Of a stretch of 64,000 nt of DNA, positions 38,275 to 48,544 are shown piece by piece. The position numbers and the translations under genes were made by a program. Within the stretch, counting starts at the first letter, position 1; each line of letters begins with the position of its first letter. Source of the stretch: Thauera terpenica 58Eu. GTDB lineage: Bacteria; Pseudomonadota; Gammaproteobacteria; Burkholderiales; Rhodocyclaceae. The notes under the pieces were generated by a model. That model made no database searches, had not been told where the DNA came from, and was given only the letters and a program-made list of their open reading frames with translations. Location: the NCBI RefSeq assembly GCF_000443165.1, contig NZ_ATJV01000059.1:124001-188000 (forward strand). Reading direction: 5' to 3'.

Positions 38275-39750
38275 TCATTGCTCCACGGTGTCCAGGCCGC
38301 CTTCGGCCATCTCGGCGGCACGCAGCATTGCACGCGCCTTGCTCTGGGTTTCCTGCCATTCAGCATCGGGGTCGGAGTCGGCGACGATGCCGGCGCCGGC
38401 CTGGACGTGGATCTGTCCATCCTTGATGACCGCAGTGCGGATGGCGATGGCGAGGTCCATGTCGCCATGGAAGCCGAGATAGCCCACCGCGCCGGCATAG
38501 ATGCCACGCTTGACCGGCTCGAGCTCGTCGATGATTTCCATCGCCCTCACCTTGGGCGCACCCGACACGGTGCCTGCAGGAAAGGTGGCGCGCAGCACGG
38601 CGAGCGCATTGAGGCCTTCCTTGAGCTTGCCTTCGACGTTGGAGACGATGTGCATCACGTGCGAGTAGCGCTCGATGTTGAAGCGCTCGGTGACCTTGAC
38701 GGTGCCGGTCTGCGACACCCGGCCGGCGTCGTTGCGACCAAGATCGAGCAGCTGCACGTGCTCGGCGATCTCCTTGGCGTCGGCCAGCAATTCGTGTTCG
38801 AGCGCGACATCCTCGGCCACGGTGGCGCCGCGCTTGCGCGTGCCGGCGATCGGGCGCACGGTGACGAGCTCATCCTCGAGCCGGGTGAGGATCTCGGGCG
38901 AGGCACCGACGACGTGGAAGTCCTCGAGGTTGAAGTAGAACATGTAGGGCGAGGGGTTGAGCGAGCGGATCGCGCGGTAGAGCGCGAGCGGGCTGGCCGC
39001 GAAAGGCTTGCTCATGCGCTGCGACAGCACCACCTGCATGACGTCGCCATCGACGATGTACTGCTTGGCGCGGCGCACCGCATCCTTGAAGGCATCCTCG
39101 CCGAAGCTCGACACCGCGGGTGCGGACGCGCCACTGCACTCCGCGGGCACCTGCACCGGCGCGCGCAGGCGTGCGAGCAAGTCGCGCAGACGGCGCTGGG
39201 CGCGCTTGAACGCGCCCGGCACCTCGGGTTCGGCATACACGACCAGAGTGAGCTTGCCGCTGAGATTGTCGACGATGGCGACCTCCTCCGAGAGCAGCAG
39301 CAGGATGTCGGGCGTGCCGATGGGGTCGGCCTTTTCCGTCTTCGCCAGCCGCGGTTCAACGTAGCGCACGGTGTCGTAGGCGAAGCAGCCCACCAGGCCA
39401 CCGGCAAAGCGTGGCAGGTGCTCGCGCGGCGGCACCTTGATGCGGTTCATGAACTCGGCGACGAAGTTGAGCGGGTCGCCGTAGTCGCGGCGTTCGACCA
39501 GGCGATTGCCGGTGAGCAGCAGCGCCGAGCGCCCATAGACTTCAATGCGCGTCGGCGAAGCCAGGCCAATGAAGGAATAACGCCCGAAGCGCTCACCTCC
39601 CTGCACCGATTCGAGCAGATAGGTGTAGGGCTCGTTGGCGAGCTTCAGGTAGATGGAGAGCGGTGTGTCGAGATCGGCAAAGGTCTCGAGCGTGACCGGG
39701 ATGCGGTTGTAGCCCTCGGCGGCGAGGGCATTGAATTCTTGTTCGAGCAT
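38275..39750 (-). CDS. trpE: Anthranilate synthase component I
   Basis: Converts chorismate to anthranilate, first step of tryptophan synthesis, 491 aa. The N-terminal regulatory domain has YLLES, the Trp feedback-binding motif. The C-terminal chorismate-binding domain has [65 protein letters not shown] and [13 protein letters not shown]. It lies 97 nt downstream of a Trp-containing leader peptide, so attenuation is likely on top of feedback inhibition. Confidence 0.97.
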   Translation of the reverse strand: MLEQEFNALAAEGYNRIPVTLETFADLDTPLSIYLKLANEPYTYLLESVQGGERFGRYSFIGLASPTRIEVYGRSALLLTGNRLVERRDYGDPLNFVAEFMNRIKVPPREHLPRFAGGLVGCFAYDTVRYVEPRLAKTEKADPIGTPDILLLLSEEVAIVDNLSGKLTLVVYAEPEVPGAFKRAQRRLRDLLARLRAPVQVPAECSGASAPAVSSFGEDAFKDAVRRAKQYIVDGDVMQVVLSQRMSKPFAASPLALYRAIRSLNPSPYMFYFNLEDFHVVGASPEILTRLEDELVTVRPIAGTRKRGATVAEDVALEHELLADAKEIAEHVQLLDLGRNDAGRVSQTGTVKVTERFNIERYSHVMHIVSNVEGKLKEGLNALAVLRATFPAGTVSGAPKVRAMEIIDELEPVKRGIYAGAVGYLGFHGDMDLAIAIRTAVIKDGQIHVQAGAGIVADSDPDAEWQETQSKARAMLRAAEMAEGGLDTVEQ

Positions 39751-39799
39751 GAGAGCTCCACGTGGAACGATACGAGCGGGGGGTGCTGCAGCGGGCGAG

Positions 39800-39823
39800 C
39801 GAGGTGTGCGCCTGAGCGTACAC
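39800..39823 (-). promoter_or_regulatory. Hairpin downstream of the trp leader peptide
   Basis: On the minus strand GGTGT-A-CGC-TCAG-GCG-C-ACACC folds into a stable hairpin within the 97 nt between the leader stop and trpE. It is the best candidate for the attenuator stem. It has no obvious U-run, so the terminator assignment is tentative. Further stems (CCAGC/GCTGG and TGGCC/GGCCA) lie across the leader's 3' end. Confidence 0.35.
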
Positions 39824-39847
39824 CGAGCCTGCCGGGGGAGGTCGCGT

Positions 39848-39937
39848 TCAGTGGCCCAAAGGCCAGCGCCAACCGCCCAGCGAGGCTGGCTGGACGGCAG
39901 AGGCGGCGGCGAGGAAGCGATCCCGAGGTGCGAGCAT
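39848..39937 (-). CDS. trpL: trp leader peptide
   Basis: 29-residue frame starting MLAPRDRF and ending ...[11 protein letters not shown]. It carries two Trp codons separated by one Arg codon, 4-7 codons before the stop, in a peptide located 97 nt upstream of trpE; in E. coli trpL the geometry is similar. Trp is rare, so W-R-W here is a strong sign of ribosome-stalling attenuation. The Trp codons sit inside predicted competing stems. An adjacent upstream GTG could also start it; the ribosome site is weak. Confidence 0.65.
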   Translation of the reverse strand: MLAPRDRFLAAASAVQPASLGGWRWPLGH

Positions 39938-40001
39938 CACGATGTCGATCTGTAGTGGAGTGTGTGGCCTGGTCTGTGTCGCGTGGAGCGTCCGGGCCAG
40001 G

Positions 40002-40017
40002 CCCGCAGCTATGCGGG
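40002..40017 (-). terminator. Hairpin over the gph stop codon
   Basis: CCCGCA-TAGC-TGCGGG (minus strand) contains the gph TAG in its loop. No T-tract follows. It may partly separate rpe-gph transcription from trpE, whose leader begins some 65 bp further on. Confidence 0.4.
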
Positions 40018-40695
40018 AGCAATGTAATCCAGCACCTGAAGCGCTTCGGATAGTAGCCCATCGCATTCAATGGTGTCCACCGCCGCCCCTTCGCTATAAC
40101 CGTAGCTCACCAGCAGCACCGCCATGCCTGCGCCCTGGGCGGAGAGCGCGTCATTGGCGGAGTCGCCGACCATGAACGCCTCGCCGGGGGTGACACCCAG
40201 ACGCTCGCACGCCAGCAAGACCATCGCCGGATCCGGCTTCCTCACCGGCAGCGTATCGCCACTGACCACGGTGTCGAAATACACCGCAAGCCCGGTGCGC
40301 TCGAGCAGCGGCAAGGTGAAGGCCTCGGGCTTGTTGGTGACGACGGCGAGCCCGATGTTGCGCCCACGCAAGGCCTGCAAGGTGTCCACAACACCCGGGT
40401 AAATCGTGGTGCGCAGGCCGTTGACGCGCTCGTAGTGGCGCCTGAACACACTGATCGCGGCTTCAACCACAGCCTCGGCCGGCACCTCCTGCGCGCGCTC
40501 GGTCAGGCAGCGCTCAACGAGCTTGGGCAAGCCCTTGCCGACGAAGCTATGGATCTCGTGCTGAGACCGCAGCGGTCGGCCAAGCTCGGCCAGCATCAGG
40601 TTGGCGGCGTCGGCGAGATCGGCGATGGTGTCGAGCAAGGTGCCGTCGAGATCGAACAGCACCGCACGGGGGGAGAAGCGCGGGGCTGTGCTCAT
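40009..40695 (-). CDS. gph: Phosphoglycolate phosphatase
   Basis: HAD-superfamily hydrolase, 228 aa, removing phosphate from 2-phosphoglycolate. HAD motifs: [11 protein letters not shown] (nucleophile Asp), VVTNKPE (motif II Thr), KPDPAM (motif III Lys) and [16 protein letters not shown] (motif IV). Overlaps the rpe stop by 4 bp. The rpe-gph-trpE order is widespread in Proteobacteria, which supports the specific name over a generic HAD call. Confidence 0.95.
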   Translation of the reverse strand: MSTAPRFSPRAVLFDLDGTLLDTIADLADAANLMLAELGRPLRSQHEIHSFVGKGLPKLVERCLTERAQEVPAEAVVEAAISVFRRHYERVNGLRTTIYPGVVDTLQALRGRNIGLAVVTNKPEAFTLPLLERTGLAVYFDTVVSGDTLPVRKPDPAMVLLACERLGVTPGEAFMVGDSANDALSAQGAGMAVLLVSYGYSEGAAVDTIECDGLLSEALQVLDYIAPA

Positions 40696-41387
40696 GCGGC
40701 CACCGTGGCGAGCTCGGCACGCAGGGCGGCGATGATGGAATCGTAGCGGTTCGCGTCCTCGGCCCTGCCTGCGCCAAACACGGCCGAGCCCGCAACAAAG
40801 GTGTCCGCCCCGGCGCGGGCAATCTCGGCGATGTTGTCGGTCTTCACCCCACCGTCGATCTCGAGCAGGATGCGACGCCCGCTGCGGGCCGCGTACGCGT
40901 CGAGTTTCGCACGTGCGGCGCGCAGCTTGTTGAGCGTCTCCGGGATGAACTTCTGCCCGCCAAAACCGGGGTTCACACTCATCAGCAAGACCACGTCGAG
41001 CTTGTCCATGACGTGGTCCAGGTGATGCAGCGGCGTGGCCGGATTGAACACCAGGCCGGCCTGGCAGCCCGCGTCGCGAATCAGGCCCAGACTGCGGTCG
41101 ACGTGCTCGGAGGCCTCGGGGTGAAAGGTGATGACATTGGCGCCAGCCTTGGCGAAATCAGGGATGATGCGATCGACCGGCTTCACCATCAGATGCACGT
41201 CGATGGGCGCCGTCGTGTGCGGGCGGATCGCATCACACACCAAAGGGCCGATGGTGAGATTGGGCACGTAATGGTTGTCCATCACGTCGAAATGAATCCA
41301 GTCGGCGCCGGCGGCGATCACGTTGCGTACTTCTTCGCCGAGACGGGCGAAATCGGCAGACAGCAGACTGGGGGCGATGCGGTACAT
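40692..41387 (-). CDS. rpe: Ribulose-phosphate 3-epimerase
   Basis: Interconverts ribulose-5-P and xylulose-5-P, 231-aa metal-dependent TIM barrel. Landmarks: [64 protein letters not shown] and [12 protein letters not shown], which include the metal His and Asp residues. The start at 41387 (MYRIAPSLL) is conserved; longer in-frame starts are not. Heads the rpe-gph-trp group. Confidence 0.96.
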   Translation of the reverse strand: MYRIAPSLLSADFARLGEEVRNVIAAGADWIHFDVMDNHYVPNLTIGPLVCDAIRPHTTAPIDVHLMVKPVDRIIPDFAKAGANVITFHPEASEHVDRSLGLIRDAGCQAGLVFNPATPLHHLDHVMDKLDVVLLMSVNPGFGGQKFIPETLNKLRAARAKLDAYAARSGRRILLEIDGGVKTDNIAEIARAGADTFVAGSAVFGAGRAEDANRYDSIIAALRAELATVAA

Positions 41388-41467
41388 GAGGCTCTCCGGC
41401 AAGGGTTTCAGGCCGGATTCTAACCGCGCGCCGCGCCTTCGCGGACGCAGCACGTCCTCACTGCCGC

Positions 41468-43837
41468 TCAGCGCACGCAGACCTTGCGCACCTGCTTCAT
41501 GTCGGTGATGCCCATGAGCACCTTTTCCATCCCGTCCTGACGCAAGGTGCGCATGCCTTCGGACAGGGCTTGTCCGAACACCTGGCTAACGCGTCCGCGC
41601 TCCTGAACCAGGCGCTTGATCGCATCCGAACCCAGCATCAATTCATGCAAGCCCACCCGACCACGATAACCCTGGGTGCAGTCCTTGCAGCCGACTGCGC
41701 GCTTCAGGCTGAAGCGGCCATCGTCGCCGGCGAAGCTCTGGCGCCAGCGCGTGAGGATCTCAGCACGTGCAGCGACCGGGTCAGCCTGAAACTGCGGGGT
41801 CAGGTGGAGGTCTTCACAATACTCGTCAAGCATCCTGCCGATCTCGTCATCGTCGGGCTCATAGGCCTCGCAACACTTGCTGCACAGACGCTTGGCCAGA
41901 CGCTGGGCGAGCACGCCAATCAAGGCATCGGCAAAGTTGAATGGGTCCATGCCCATGTCGAGCAGGCGCACGACTGATTCAGGTGCGCTGTTGGTGTGCA
42001 AAGTGGAAAAGACCAGGTGACCGGTCAGGGACGCCTCGATGCTCACCGCCACCGTTTCCTGGTCGCGCATCTCACCCACCATGATGACGTCCGGGTCGGC
42101 ACGGAGGAAGGCGCGCATCATGGTGGCGAAATCGATCCCGGCCTTGCGATTGACCTGCACTTGGCGCAGACCCTTCTGGGTGATTTCAACCGGGTCCTCG
42201 ACCGTCCAGATCTTGGTCTCCGGCGTGTTGATGTAGTTCAGGATGGAGTGCAGCGTAGTGGTCTTGCCCGCGCCCGTCGGGCCGCACACGAAGAAGATGC
42301 CGTAAGGCTTGGTGACGGCCTGCTGGAGACGCTCGAGGTTGAAGGGCAGCAGGCCAAGTTCAGTGATCGGCAGCGGCTCGTTGTTGGGGAGCAGACGCAT
42401 CACGACGTCTTCGAGCCCGCCCTGTGTGGGCAGGGTGGCGACGCGCAGCTCGACATCGAGCGGGGCGAACTTGCGGAACTTGATCTTGCCGTCCTGCGGC
42501 TTGCGGCGCTCGGAGATGTCAAGGTCACACATGACCTTGATGCGCGTGACCAGCGGGCTGCGGTAGCTTGCCGGCACCTCGATGTAGGGCACCAGCGAGC
42601 CGTCCTTGCGAAAGCGGACCAGCGTCTTCTCCCGTCCTGGCCGGGGTTCGATGTGGATGTCGGACGCGCCTTGGCGATAAGCGTCCACAATGATCTTGTT
42701 GACCAGCTTCACCAGCTCATTGTCGGCGGCCGCGGTGACGTCGTCCTTCAGCCCCCCACCCTCGTCCTCGTCCTCACCCAGGCCAAACAGCAGGTCACCC
42801 ACCGAGGCGTCATCCAGTGAGCTGTCGAAGAATTTTTCGACCGTGAGTTCGAACTCACGTGCCGAGGTCACACGATAGCTCAGTCGCTTTTTCTGCAACA
42901 CGTTCTGCACCGTGCCGGCGCTGCGAACCTGCTCGGGGTCGATGCACAGCACCACCACACCCTCGGCGGTTTCCTCGTAGGGCAGCCATTTGGATTGCTC
43001 AACATAGTCGCGCTTGATGTTGCGCAGCAGATCCATCGGCCTGATGTGGTTGTCGCGGAAGGGCTGATAGGGGACGCCAAAGTAGCGTGCCGCCGCTTCG
43101 CCCAGTTCGACCGCGGTGAGGCCCAGCCCATCCACGAGAATGGACTCGGTACTGAGGTCGCCGCTGCGTGCTTCACGAATGGCCTGACGCAACTCTTCTG
43201 CAGTGATGCGACCATCGGCCACCAGCGCGTCAAAACGTGAGCGCAAGCGTGCGGGTTGGCGGCTGTGACGTGCAAGGGCAACGCCGAGCGTCTGCGTAAG
43301 CCCGAGCAGGCCCTCTTCGGCGACCTTCGAGAACGCTTCGCCATTGACGGTGTTGATCAACTGGATGACGCCGATGATGCGCCCGCCATCCGGATCGCGA
43401 ATCGGCGCCACCAGCATCTGCCGCGAACGAAAGCCGCTGTTGAGGTCCACTTCGCGCTGAAAATGAAGCGTCGGCGAGATCGCGCGCAACTCCGCCTCGT
43501 CATAGACGTCGCGGACATTGACCGGCGCGCCGGTCTTGGCGACATACCCGGCAATGCTGCTGTCCGACACCGGCAAGCGGATGCTCTGCACCGTGTTGAG
43601 TCCGGTCTTGACGCGGGTGACGATGGCCCCATCCTTTTCGGCCAGCGTGTAGATCGTCAGGCGCTCGGCCTCGAACAGGGCGCACAGCTCAGCCGACAGT
43701 TCAAGAATGATCTCGTCGGCATCATTGCTTGAATGGATGCGGTTGGTGGCAAGCTGCAAACCCTTGAAGAAAGCCAGGCGGCGCGCCACCGGACTGAGCT
43801 GCTGTGTTTTCTCGAGCGTCATGTTGGGCGTTGTCAT
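41468..43837 (-). CDS. GspE/PilB-family ATPase with N-terminal GAF domain
   Basis: 789-aa secretion/pilus-type ATPase. An N-terminal GAF domain covers about residues 25-190. A MshEN-like region (about 205-335; [28 protein letters not shown]), a type often binding c-di-GMP, follows. The T2SSE motor has an Asp-rich block [11 protein letters not shown], Walker [11 protein letters not shown] (Lys525), Walker [12 protein letters not shown] and a tetracysteine zinc site (CSKC...CKDC). No gsp or pil structural genes lie nearby. It follows a phosphodiesterase-like and an FHA gene on the same strand, so it may be a regulatory or orphan motor. Confidence 0.9.
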   Translation of the reverse strand: MTTPNMTLEKTQQLSPVARRLAFFKGLQLATNRIHSSNDADEIILELSAELCALFEAERLTIYTLAEKDGAIVTRVKTGLNTVQSIRLPVSDSSIAGYVAKTGAPVNVRDVYDEAELRAISPTLHFQREVDLNSGFRSRQMLVAPIRDPDGGRIIGVIQLINTVNGEAFSKVAEEGLLGLTQTLGVALARHSRQPARLRSRFDALVADGRITAEELRQAIREARSGDLSTESILVDGLGLTAVELGEAAARYFGVPYQPFRDNHIRPMDLLRNIKRDYVEQSKWLPYEETAEGVVVLCIDPEQVRSAGTVQNVLQKKRLSYRVTSAREFELTVEKFFDSSLDDASVGDLLFGLGEDEDEGGGLKDDVTAAADNELVKLVNKIIVDAYRQGASDIHIEPRPGREKTLVRFRKDGSLVPYIEVPASYRSPLVTRIKVMCDLDISERRKPQDGKIKFRKFAPLDVELRVATLPTQGGLEDVVMRLLPNNEPLPITELGLLPFNLERLQQAVTKPYGIFFVCGPTGAGKTTTLHSILNYINTPETKIWTVEDPVEITQKGLRQVQVNRKAGIDFATMMRAFLRADPDVIMVGEMRDQETVAVSIEASLTGHLVFSTLHTNSAPESVVRLLDMGMDPFNFADALIGVLAQRLAKRLCSKCCEAYEPDDDEIGRMLDEYCEDLHLTPQFQADPVAARAEILTRWRQSFAGDDGRFSLKRAVGCKDCTQGYRGRVGLHELMLGSDAIKRLVQERGRVSQVFGQALSEGMRTLRQDGMEKVLMGITDMKQVRKVCVR

Positions 43838-43916
43838 CTCGGTGTCTTCAGCCCTTGCCGAAGGGCTGACGTGGGTCGTTTCACGCTGCGGCCGGCCATG
43901 AGCCCCGCTCTTGCGC

Positions 43917-44684
43917 TCAAAAATTCAACACATCACCCTGCATGAGGCGACGTGGGCTGAGCGGCGACAAAGCCGCCTCGATCTGCGCCATGATACGCTG
44001 CTCGATACCGGGCTTGAGATGGGTGACATGTACTGCTGGGTGCACGCTGAGCGCCCCCAGAAACTCGAGCAGCATGCCTGAACACATGTGCCGCGAGGCC
44101 AGCGCAAGGCCTTGATGCTCGTCTGCAAAAGCTGACTCGACGATCAGATGGCGCAAGTCCGGCAACGCGTTGATGGCCGCGATCAGTTCTGAACAATAGG
44201 CGGTGTCGCCGGAGAAAACCAGCTTTCCCTCACCGCTGTCCAGACAGTAGGCCACGCTCGGCACCGTATGCTGAGCCGGCAACGCCGTGATGCTGCGCGT
44301 GCCCAGGCACGTCGTTTCGTTCACTTTCATGGGCTGAAAGCGCATGAAGGGATGGTGCCGGTCAGGGATGGACGAAAAGTCCGGCCAGACAAGCCAGTTG
44401 AAGACGTGCGAATGCAGGATTCGAATCGTCTCCGGCGTGGCGTGCACGGTGAGCGGCACGGTGCGCAGATTGCACACTGCGTCGATGAGCAGCGGCAGCG
44501 AAGCAATATGATCAAGATGGGCGTGGGTGAGAAAGACATGATCAATCTTGAGCAGAGCGTCCAGGGGCAGATCCCCAACCCCGGTCCCGCAGTCGATGAG
44601 CACATCATCGTCCACGAGAAAAGAGGTGGTGCGCGTCTGCACCCCTCCAATGCCTCCACTGCAACCCAGCACCGTCAGCTTCAT
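43917..44684 (-). CDS. Metallo-beta-lactamase-fold protein, cyclic-nucleotide phosphodiesterase-like
   Basis: 255-aa MBL-fold hydrolase with the metal motif LTHAHLDH and a later VFSGDTAYC and VTHLKP. The opening MKLTVLGCSGGIGG and the long insert around NWLVWPDF resemble class II 3',5'-cAMP phosphodiesterases. It could equally be another MBL hydrolase. The start is the ATG at 44684; an upstream in-frame TTG adds five residues. Lies between the FHA gene and the GAF-GspE gene, all on one strand. Confidence 0.8.
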   Translation of the reverse strand: MKLTVLGCSGGIGGVQTRTTSFLVDDDVLIDCGTGVGDLPLDALLKIDHVFLTHAHLDHIASLPLLIDAVCNLRTVPLTVHATPETIRILHSHVFNWLVWPDFSSIPDRHHPFMRFQPMKVNETTCLGTRSITALPAQHTVPSVAYCLDSGEGKLVFSGDTAYCSELIAAINALPDLRHLIVESAFADEHQGLALASRHMCSGMLLEFLGALSVHPAVHVTHLKPGIEQRIMAQIEAALSPLSPRRLMQGDVLNF

Positions 44685-44819
44685 GACCGATCGCGGCAAG
44701 GCCCCTCGTGAGCCCTGAGCCGCTACGCTTCCCCGTTTTGTGTGTGCGAGGACCTTAGCACCGTGCCCGCAACGCGGGTAGGCAAAAAGTCACAGGCCGC
44801 ATGCTGCCCGCGCCAAGCG

Positions 44820-45548
44820 TCAAGACCTGAGGAAAAACTCCATCTTCACGCCGGCCAGGTCAATGATGTCGTGATCTTTCAGCAGATGCGCCTGGGCGCC
44901 GATGGCGACACCATTGACGAGCGGAAACGATGCGCCCTCAACGTGGGTAATGAAGTAGCCGTGCGGACGACGCGTGATCACCGCGACCTGCCGGCCTGGC
45001 TTGCCAAGGGTGGTGAGCGATTTTGTGAGCTCGAGTTCGCGCCCGCTGTTGGTGCCGCTCAGGACCTGGATGATGCCGACGCGGCCAGCCTTGGCTGCTC
45101 CTGCCTGCTGCGAGCGCTCCAGTGCACCCGCAGCAAGAATCTGCGTTGCAGTGGGCGCATTTGCAGGACCGTCATCGGCGTCGGAGGTGGTCGGCGACAG
45201 GGCGAAAGGCTTGATCGAGACGGTATCGATCATGTCGGACGCCGCCTTCCCGGGCTGCACCGCTTCCACGATGTACTTGATGCGATACTTGCCCAGCTCG
45301 ATTGCGTCGTTGTGCTGCAACACGTGCTTCTTCACGGGCTGACCATTCACATAGGTACCGTTGGTGCTGTTCTGGTCCTCGAGAAACGCGTCATTGAGAA
45401 TGCAGGTGATCACCGCATGCTGGCCGCTGATCGCGAGGTTGTCGATCTGTATGTCGTTGTTCGGCTTGCGCCCTATGGAGGTGCGCTCCTTGTTGAGCTC
45501 GATCTCCTTGAGGACGAGCCCATCCATACTGAGGATCAACTTCGGCAT
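44820..45548 (-). CDS. Protein with two FHA domains
   Basis: 242-aa forkhead-associated protein that reads phosphothreonine. The first FHA (about 3-95) is canonical: TSIGRKPNNDIQI, ISGQHAVI, DQNSTNGTYVNGQPV. After an Ala/Thr linker a second domain (about 155-240) keeps the fold (TLGKPGRQVAVITRRPHGYFI...LVNGVAI...DIIDLAGVKMEF) but lacks the SxxH and N contacts, so it probably does not bind phosphopeptides. There is no kinase gene in the window. Faces away from sucD across a strong terminator. Confidence 0.9.
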   Translation of the reverse strand: MPKLILSMDGLVLKEIELNKERTSIGRKPNNDIQIDNLAISGQHAVITCILNDAFLEDQNSTNGTYVNGQPVKKHVLQHNDAIELGKYRIKYIVEAVQPGKAASDMIDTVSIKPFALSPTTSDADDGPANAPTATQILAAGALERSQQAGAAKAGRVGIIQVLSGTNSGRELELTKSLTTLGKPGRQVAVITRRPHGYFITHVEGASFPLVNGVAIGAQAHLLKDHDIIDLAGVKMEFFLRS

Positions 45549-45634
45549 TGCCTGTACCCGTTGTGATGTTTGCGTCCACAGCCCTGCGGACTTCGTGGAT
45601 CATTCTAACGCGCGCCAAAGCCGTAGGGCACATA

Positions 45635-45665
45635 CGAAAAAAGCGCCGGGCAAGCCGGCGCTTTT
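45635..45665 (-). terminator. Rho-independent terminator of sucCD
   Basis: AAAAGCGCCGG-CTTGC-CCGGCGCTTTT (minus strand) is an 11-bp perfect stem with a five-base loop followed by a T6 run, 27 bp after the sucD stop. The clearest terminator in the window. Confidence 0.93.
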
Positions 45666-45691
45666 CGGATGTCGCGAGCGACGCGCGAATT

Positions 45692-46585
45692 TCAGAGCAT
45701 GGCCTTGAGCAGCTTGGCCATTTCCGACGGGTTACGCGTCACGGTGAAGCCGCATTCTTCCATGATGGCGAGCTTGGCGTCAGCCGTATCGGCACCACCG
45801 GAGATGAGCGCACCCGCATGGCCCATGCGCTTGCCAGCGGGCGCAGTCACGCCTGCGATGAAGCCAACGATCGGCTTCTTCATGTTGGCCTTGCACCACT
45901 GCGCGGCTTCAGCCTCATCCGGACCGCCGATCTCGCCGATCATGATCACCGCGTCGGTGTCAGGATCGTCGTTGAACATGCGCATGATGTCGATGTGCTT
46001 GAGACCGTTGATCGGGTCGCCGCCGATGCCGACCGCGGAAGACTGGCCCAGACCGATTTCGGTCAGTTGCGCCACCGCCTCATAGGTCAGCGTGCCGGAA
46101 CGCGACACCACACCGATGCGACCCTTCCTGTGGATGTGGCCAGGCATGATGCCGATCTTGATCTCGTCGGGCGTGATCAGGCCGGGGCAGTTGGGGCCGA
46201 GCAGCAGGGTTTCCTTGCCGCCGTTGGCAACCTTCTGCTTCATCTTGTTGCGCACGATCAGCATGTCGCGGACGGGAATGCCCTCGGTGATGCAGATCGC
46301 CAGATCGAGGTCGGCTTCGCAGGCTTCCCAGATCGCGGCGGCCGCGCCGGCGGGCGGCACATAGATGACCGACACGGTGGCACCGGTTTCAGCCGCAGCG
46401 TCCTTCACCGAGCCGAAGATGGGGATGCCGAAAATCTGTTCACCGGCTTTCTTCGGATTCACGCCGGCGACGAAGCAATTCTTGCCGTTGGCGTATTCCT
46501 GGCACTTCTCGGTGTGGAACTGACCGGTCTTGCCGGTGATGCCCTGGGTGATGACCTTGGTATCTTTGTTGATCAGGATGGACAT
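45692..46585 (-). CDS. sucD: Succinyl-CoA synthetase, alpha subunit
   Basis: TCA-cycle enzyme forming succinate and ATP/GTP from succinyl-CoA, 297 aa. CoA-binding Rossmann domain (VITQGITGKTGQFHTEKC) and phospho-histidine loop (MIGEIGGPDEAEAAQW, with the active His in GHAGALISGG). Starts 11 bp after sucC; operon closed by a strong terminator. Confidence 0.97.
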   Translation of the reverse strand: MSILINKDTKVITQGITGKTGQFHTEKCQEYANGKNCFVAGVNPKKAGEQIFGIPIFGSVKDAAAETGATVSVIYVPPAGAAAAIWEACEADLDLAICITEGIPVRDMLIVRNKMKQKVANGGKETLLLGPNCPGLITPDEIKIGIMPGHIHRKGRIGVVSRSGTLTYEAVAQLTEIGLGQSSAVGIGGDPINGLKHIDIMRMFNDDPDTDAVIMIGEIGGPDEAEAAQWCKANMKKPIVGFIAGVTAPAGKRMGHAGALISGGADTADAKLAIMEECGFTVTRNPSEMAKLLKAML

Positions 46586-46596
46586 TCAGACTCTCC

Positions 46597-47757
46597 TTAC
46601 TTGACCGCAGCGACGATCTTGGTCGCGGCATCCGCCATGGTGTCGGCGGTGATGATCGGCAGACCCGACTCGGCAAGGATCTTCTTGCCAAGGTCTTCGT
46701 TGGTGCCCTTCATGCGCACCACGAGCGGGACGGAGAGATGCACTTCCTTGGCGGCCGCAACCACGCCTTCGGCGATGGTGTCGCAGCGCATGATGCCGCC
46801 GAAGATATTGACCAGGATGCCCTTGACCTTGGAGTTCTTGAGCATGATCTTGAAGGCTTCGGTGACCTTCTCGGTGGTCGCGCCGCCGCCAACGTCGAGG
46901 AAGTTGGCCGGCTCTGCGCCGAACAGCTTGATCGTGTCCATGGTGGCCATCGCCAGACCGGCGCCATTGACCAGGCAGCCGATGTTGCCATCAAGGCTGA
47001 TGTAGGCCAGATCGAACTTGGAGGCCTCGATCTCGTCCGCATCCTCCTCGTCGAGGTCGCGGAACTCGACGATCTCAGGGTGACGGTAGAGTGCGTTGGC
47101 GTCGAAGTTGAACTTGGCGTCCAGCGCCTTGATGTTGCCGTTGCCTTCGAGGATGAGCGGGTTGATTTCCGCCAGCGAAGCATCGGTCTCCATGTAGCAG
47201 GTGTACAGCCGCTTGAGCGCGTCGATCGCCATGGCGACCGAGGCCTCAGGCACGCCAATGCCACGCGCCAGGTTCTCGGCCTGAGCGTCGGTCAGGCCGA
47301 CCAGCGGGTCAACGAATTCCTTGAGGATCTTCTCGGGCGTGCTGTGCGCAACTTCCTCGATGTCCATGCCACCTTCGGAAGAGGCCATCATGGCGACCGA
47401 CTGCGTACCCCGGTCGGTCAGCGCAGCGACGTAGTATTCCTTCTGGATGTCGGCACCTTCCTCGATCAGCAGCCGGCGCACCTTCTGGCCTTCGGGCCCG
47501 GTCTGGTGCGTGACAAGCTGCATGCCGAGGATGTCGCTGGCGTACTGGCGCACTTCGTCAATGGAGCGGGCCACTTTCACGCCGCCGCCCTTACCGCGGC
47601 CGCCGGCGTGAATCTGGGCCTTCACCACCCACACCTTGCCGCCAAGCTCTTCCGCTGCCTTGACCGCCTCATCAACGGAGAAGCAGGGAATACCGCGCGG
47701 TGTGACGACGCCGTACTTCCTCAGTAGTTCTTTTGCCTGATACTCATGAATCTTCAT
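46597..47757 (-). CDS. sucC: Succinyl-CoA synthetase, beta subunit
   Basis: ATP-grasp subunit, 386 aa, the usual length. [17 protein letters not shown] opens the protein; [20 protein letters not shown] is the nucleotide-binding loop; [14 protein letters not shown] and [15 protein letters not shown] follow. The start at 47757 matches the conserved N-terminus. Transcription probably starts about 180 bp upstream at a TATAAT, giving a long leader that contains a 17-bp palindrome. Confidence 0.97.
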   Translation of the reverse strand: MKIHEYQAKELLRKYGVVTPRGIPCFSVDEAVKAAEELGGKVWVVKAQIHAGGRGKGGGVKVARSIDEVRQYASDILGMQLVTHQTGPEGQKVRRLLIEEGADIQKEYYVAALTDRGTQSVAMMASSEGGMDIEEVAHSTPEKILKEFVDPLVGLTDAQAENLARGIGVPEASVAMAIDALKRLYTCYMETDASLAEINPLILEGNGNIKALDAKFNFDANALYRHPEIVEFRDLDEEDADEIEASKFDLAYISLDGNIGCLVNGAGLAMATMDTIKLFGAEPANFLDVGGGATTEKVTEAFKIMLKNSKVKGILVNIFGGIMRCDTIAEGVVAAAKEVHLSVPLVVRMKGTNEDLGKKILAESGLPIITADTMADAATKIVAAVK

Positions 47758-47875
47758 GGTTGCCCTTCGATCGAAGTCACGACGGCATGCCCGTCGCAAA
47801 CAGGTTGATGGCATGCTTCGGGGCGTGCAGCCCCACGACAGGCGTCGTCTCCCTCGACCGCCACCCACCGCACCT

Positions 47876-47892
47876 GACCAGCGACGCTGGTC
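47876..47892. promoter_or_regulatory. 17-bp palindrome in the sucC leader
   Basis: GACCAGCG-A-CGCTGGTC is a perfect 8+1+8 palindrome about 50 bp downstream of the putative sucC -10. It could be an operator or an RNA hairpin. Confidence 0.45.
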
Positions 47893-47942
47893 TGACTTTA
47901 CGGCATGCACGCTGAAGTACGTGGTTACCGTAAGACCCCATA

Positions 47943-47948
47943 ATTATA
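47943..47948 (-). promoter_or_regulatory. -10 box of sucCD
   Basis: Perfect TATAAT on the minus strand, in GGTTATAATTATGG. No good -35 lies at 16-18 bp, which suggests an activated promoter. About 186 bp from the sucC start codon. Confidence 0.5.
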
Positions 47949-47989
47949 ACCAGTTTTGCGCAGTGCACCGTACCTGCATCCCGCGCGCT

Positions 47990-48544
47990 TCAGCCCAGCC
48001 CGTCCACCTTGCGATACCACTTGGGGTAGTAGCGGCGCACCGCCTCCGCCGAGCTTTCGAGGGCATGACAACGATCGAGCTGAAAAGGCTTCTCGCGGGT
48101 GTCCTCATTGTCCCGACGCAATGAGGCCACGGTCTGGATGGCCGCCGTGGGAAGCGAGGCAAGCAACTCGGTCAGGTGTGTACATCCGCGTACATCAGCG
48201 AACATCTCCCCGACCGTACGCCGGAAGCCACGTACCAGATTGAGCCCGACCAGACGCGCATAGGCTGGGCCAATGGTGTCGCAATACCCGGGATAAGGCA
48301 CGCCATCCGAGCACGCGAAAGCCTCAGTGATATTGAAGTCCCCATCGAAGGCGAGCCTGATGCGCATCAGGTGTACAGGGACGCCGGCGGGACGCAACCC
48401 GGACGCAATGGGATAGTCGATATCCTTGACGTCGGTCAGCGAGGCGTCGATCTCGTAGCGACCATCTTCGCGCAGGAAACCCTCAAGCTCGATGCGTCTG
48501 CCATGCAGGCGCCGGCGGGGCAAGGCAGGTTCTGGTAACGGCAT
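47990..48544 (-). CDS. DUF2889 family protein
   Basis: 184-aa protein of the DUF2889 family, uncharacterised. Visible features: MPLPEPALPRRRLHGRRIELEGFLREDGRYEIDASLTDVKD at the start (in positions 1-41), a central VHLMRIRLAFDGDFNI, and a conserved C-terminal GCTHLTELL...TAAIQTV block with Cys and His. No signal or membrane segment. The start at 48544 is chosen at the conserved MPLPEP; longer frames are unsupported. Transcribed away from fimV; function unknown. Confidence 0.82.
   Translation of the reverse strand: MPLPEPALPRRRLHGRRIELEGFLREDGRYEIDASLTDVKDIDYPIASGLRPAGVPVHLMRIRLAFDGDFNITEAFACSDGVPYPGYCDTIGPAYARLVGLNLVRGFRRTVGEMFADVRGCTHLTELLASLPTAAIQTVASLRRDNEDTREKPFQLDRCHALESSAEAVRRYYPKWYRKVDGLG

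Noticed and set aside
40002-40017. Strong terminator separating gph from trpE
   Set aside because: The stem is perfect but has no T-run and includes the stop codon; listed only as a weak candidate.
38245-40053. 602-codon open frame opposite trpE
   Set aside because: Shadow of trpE and its leader; no recognisable motif.
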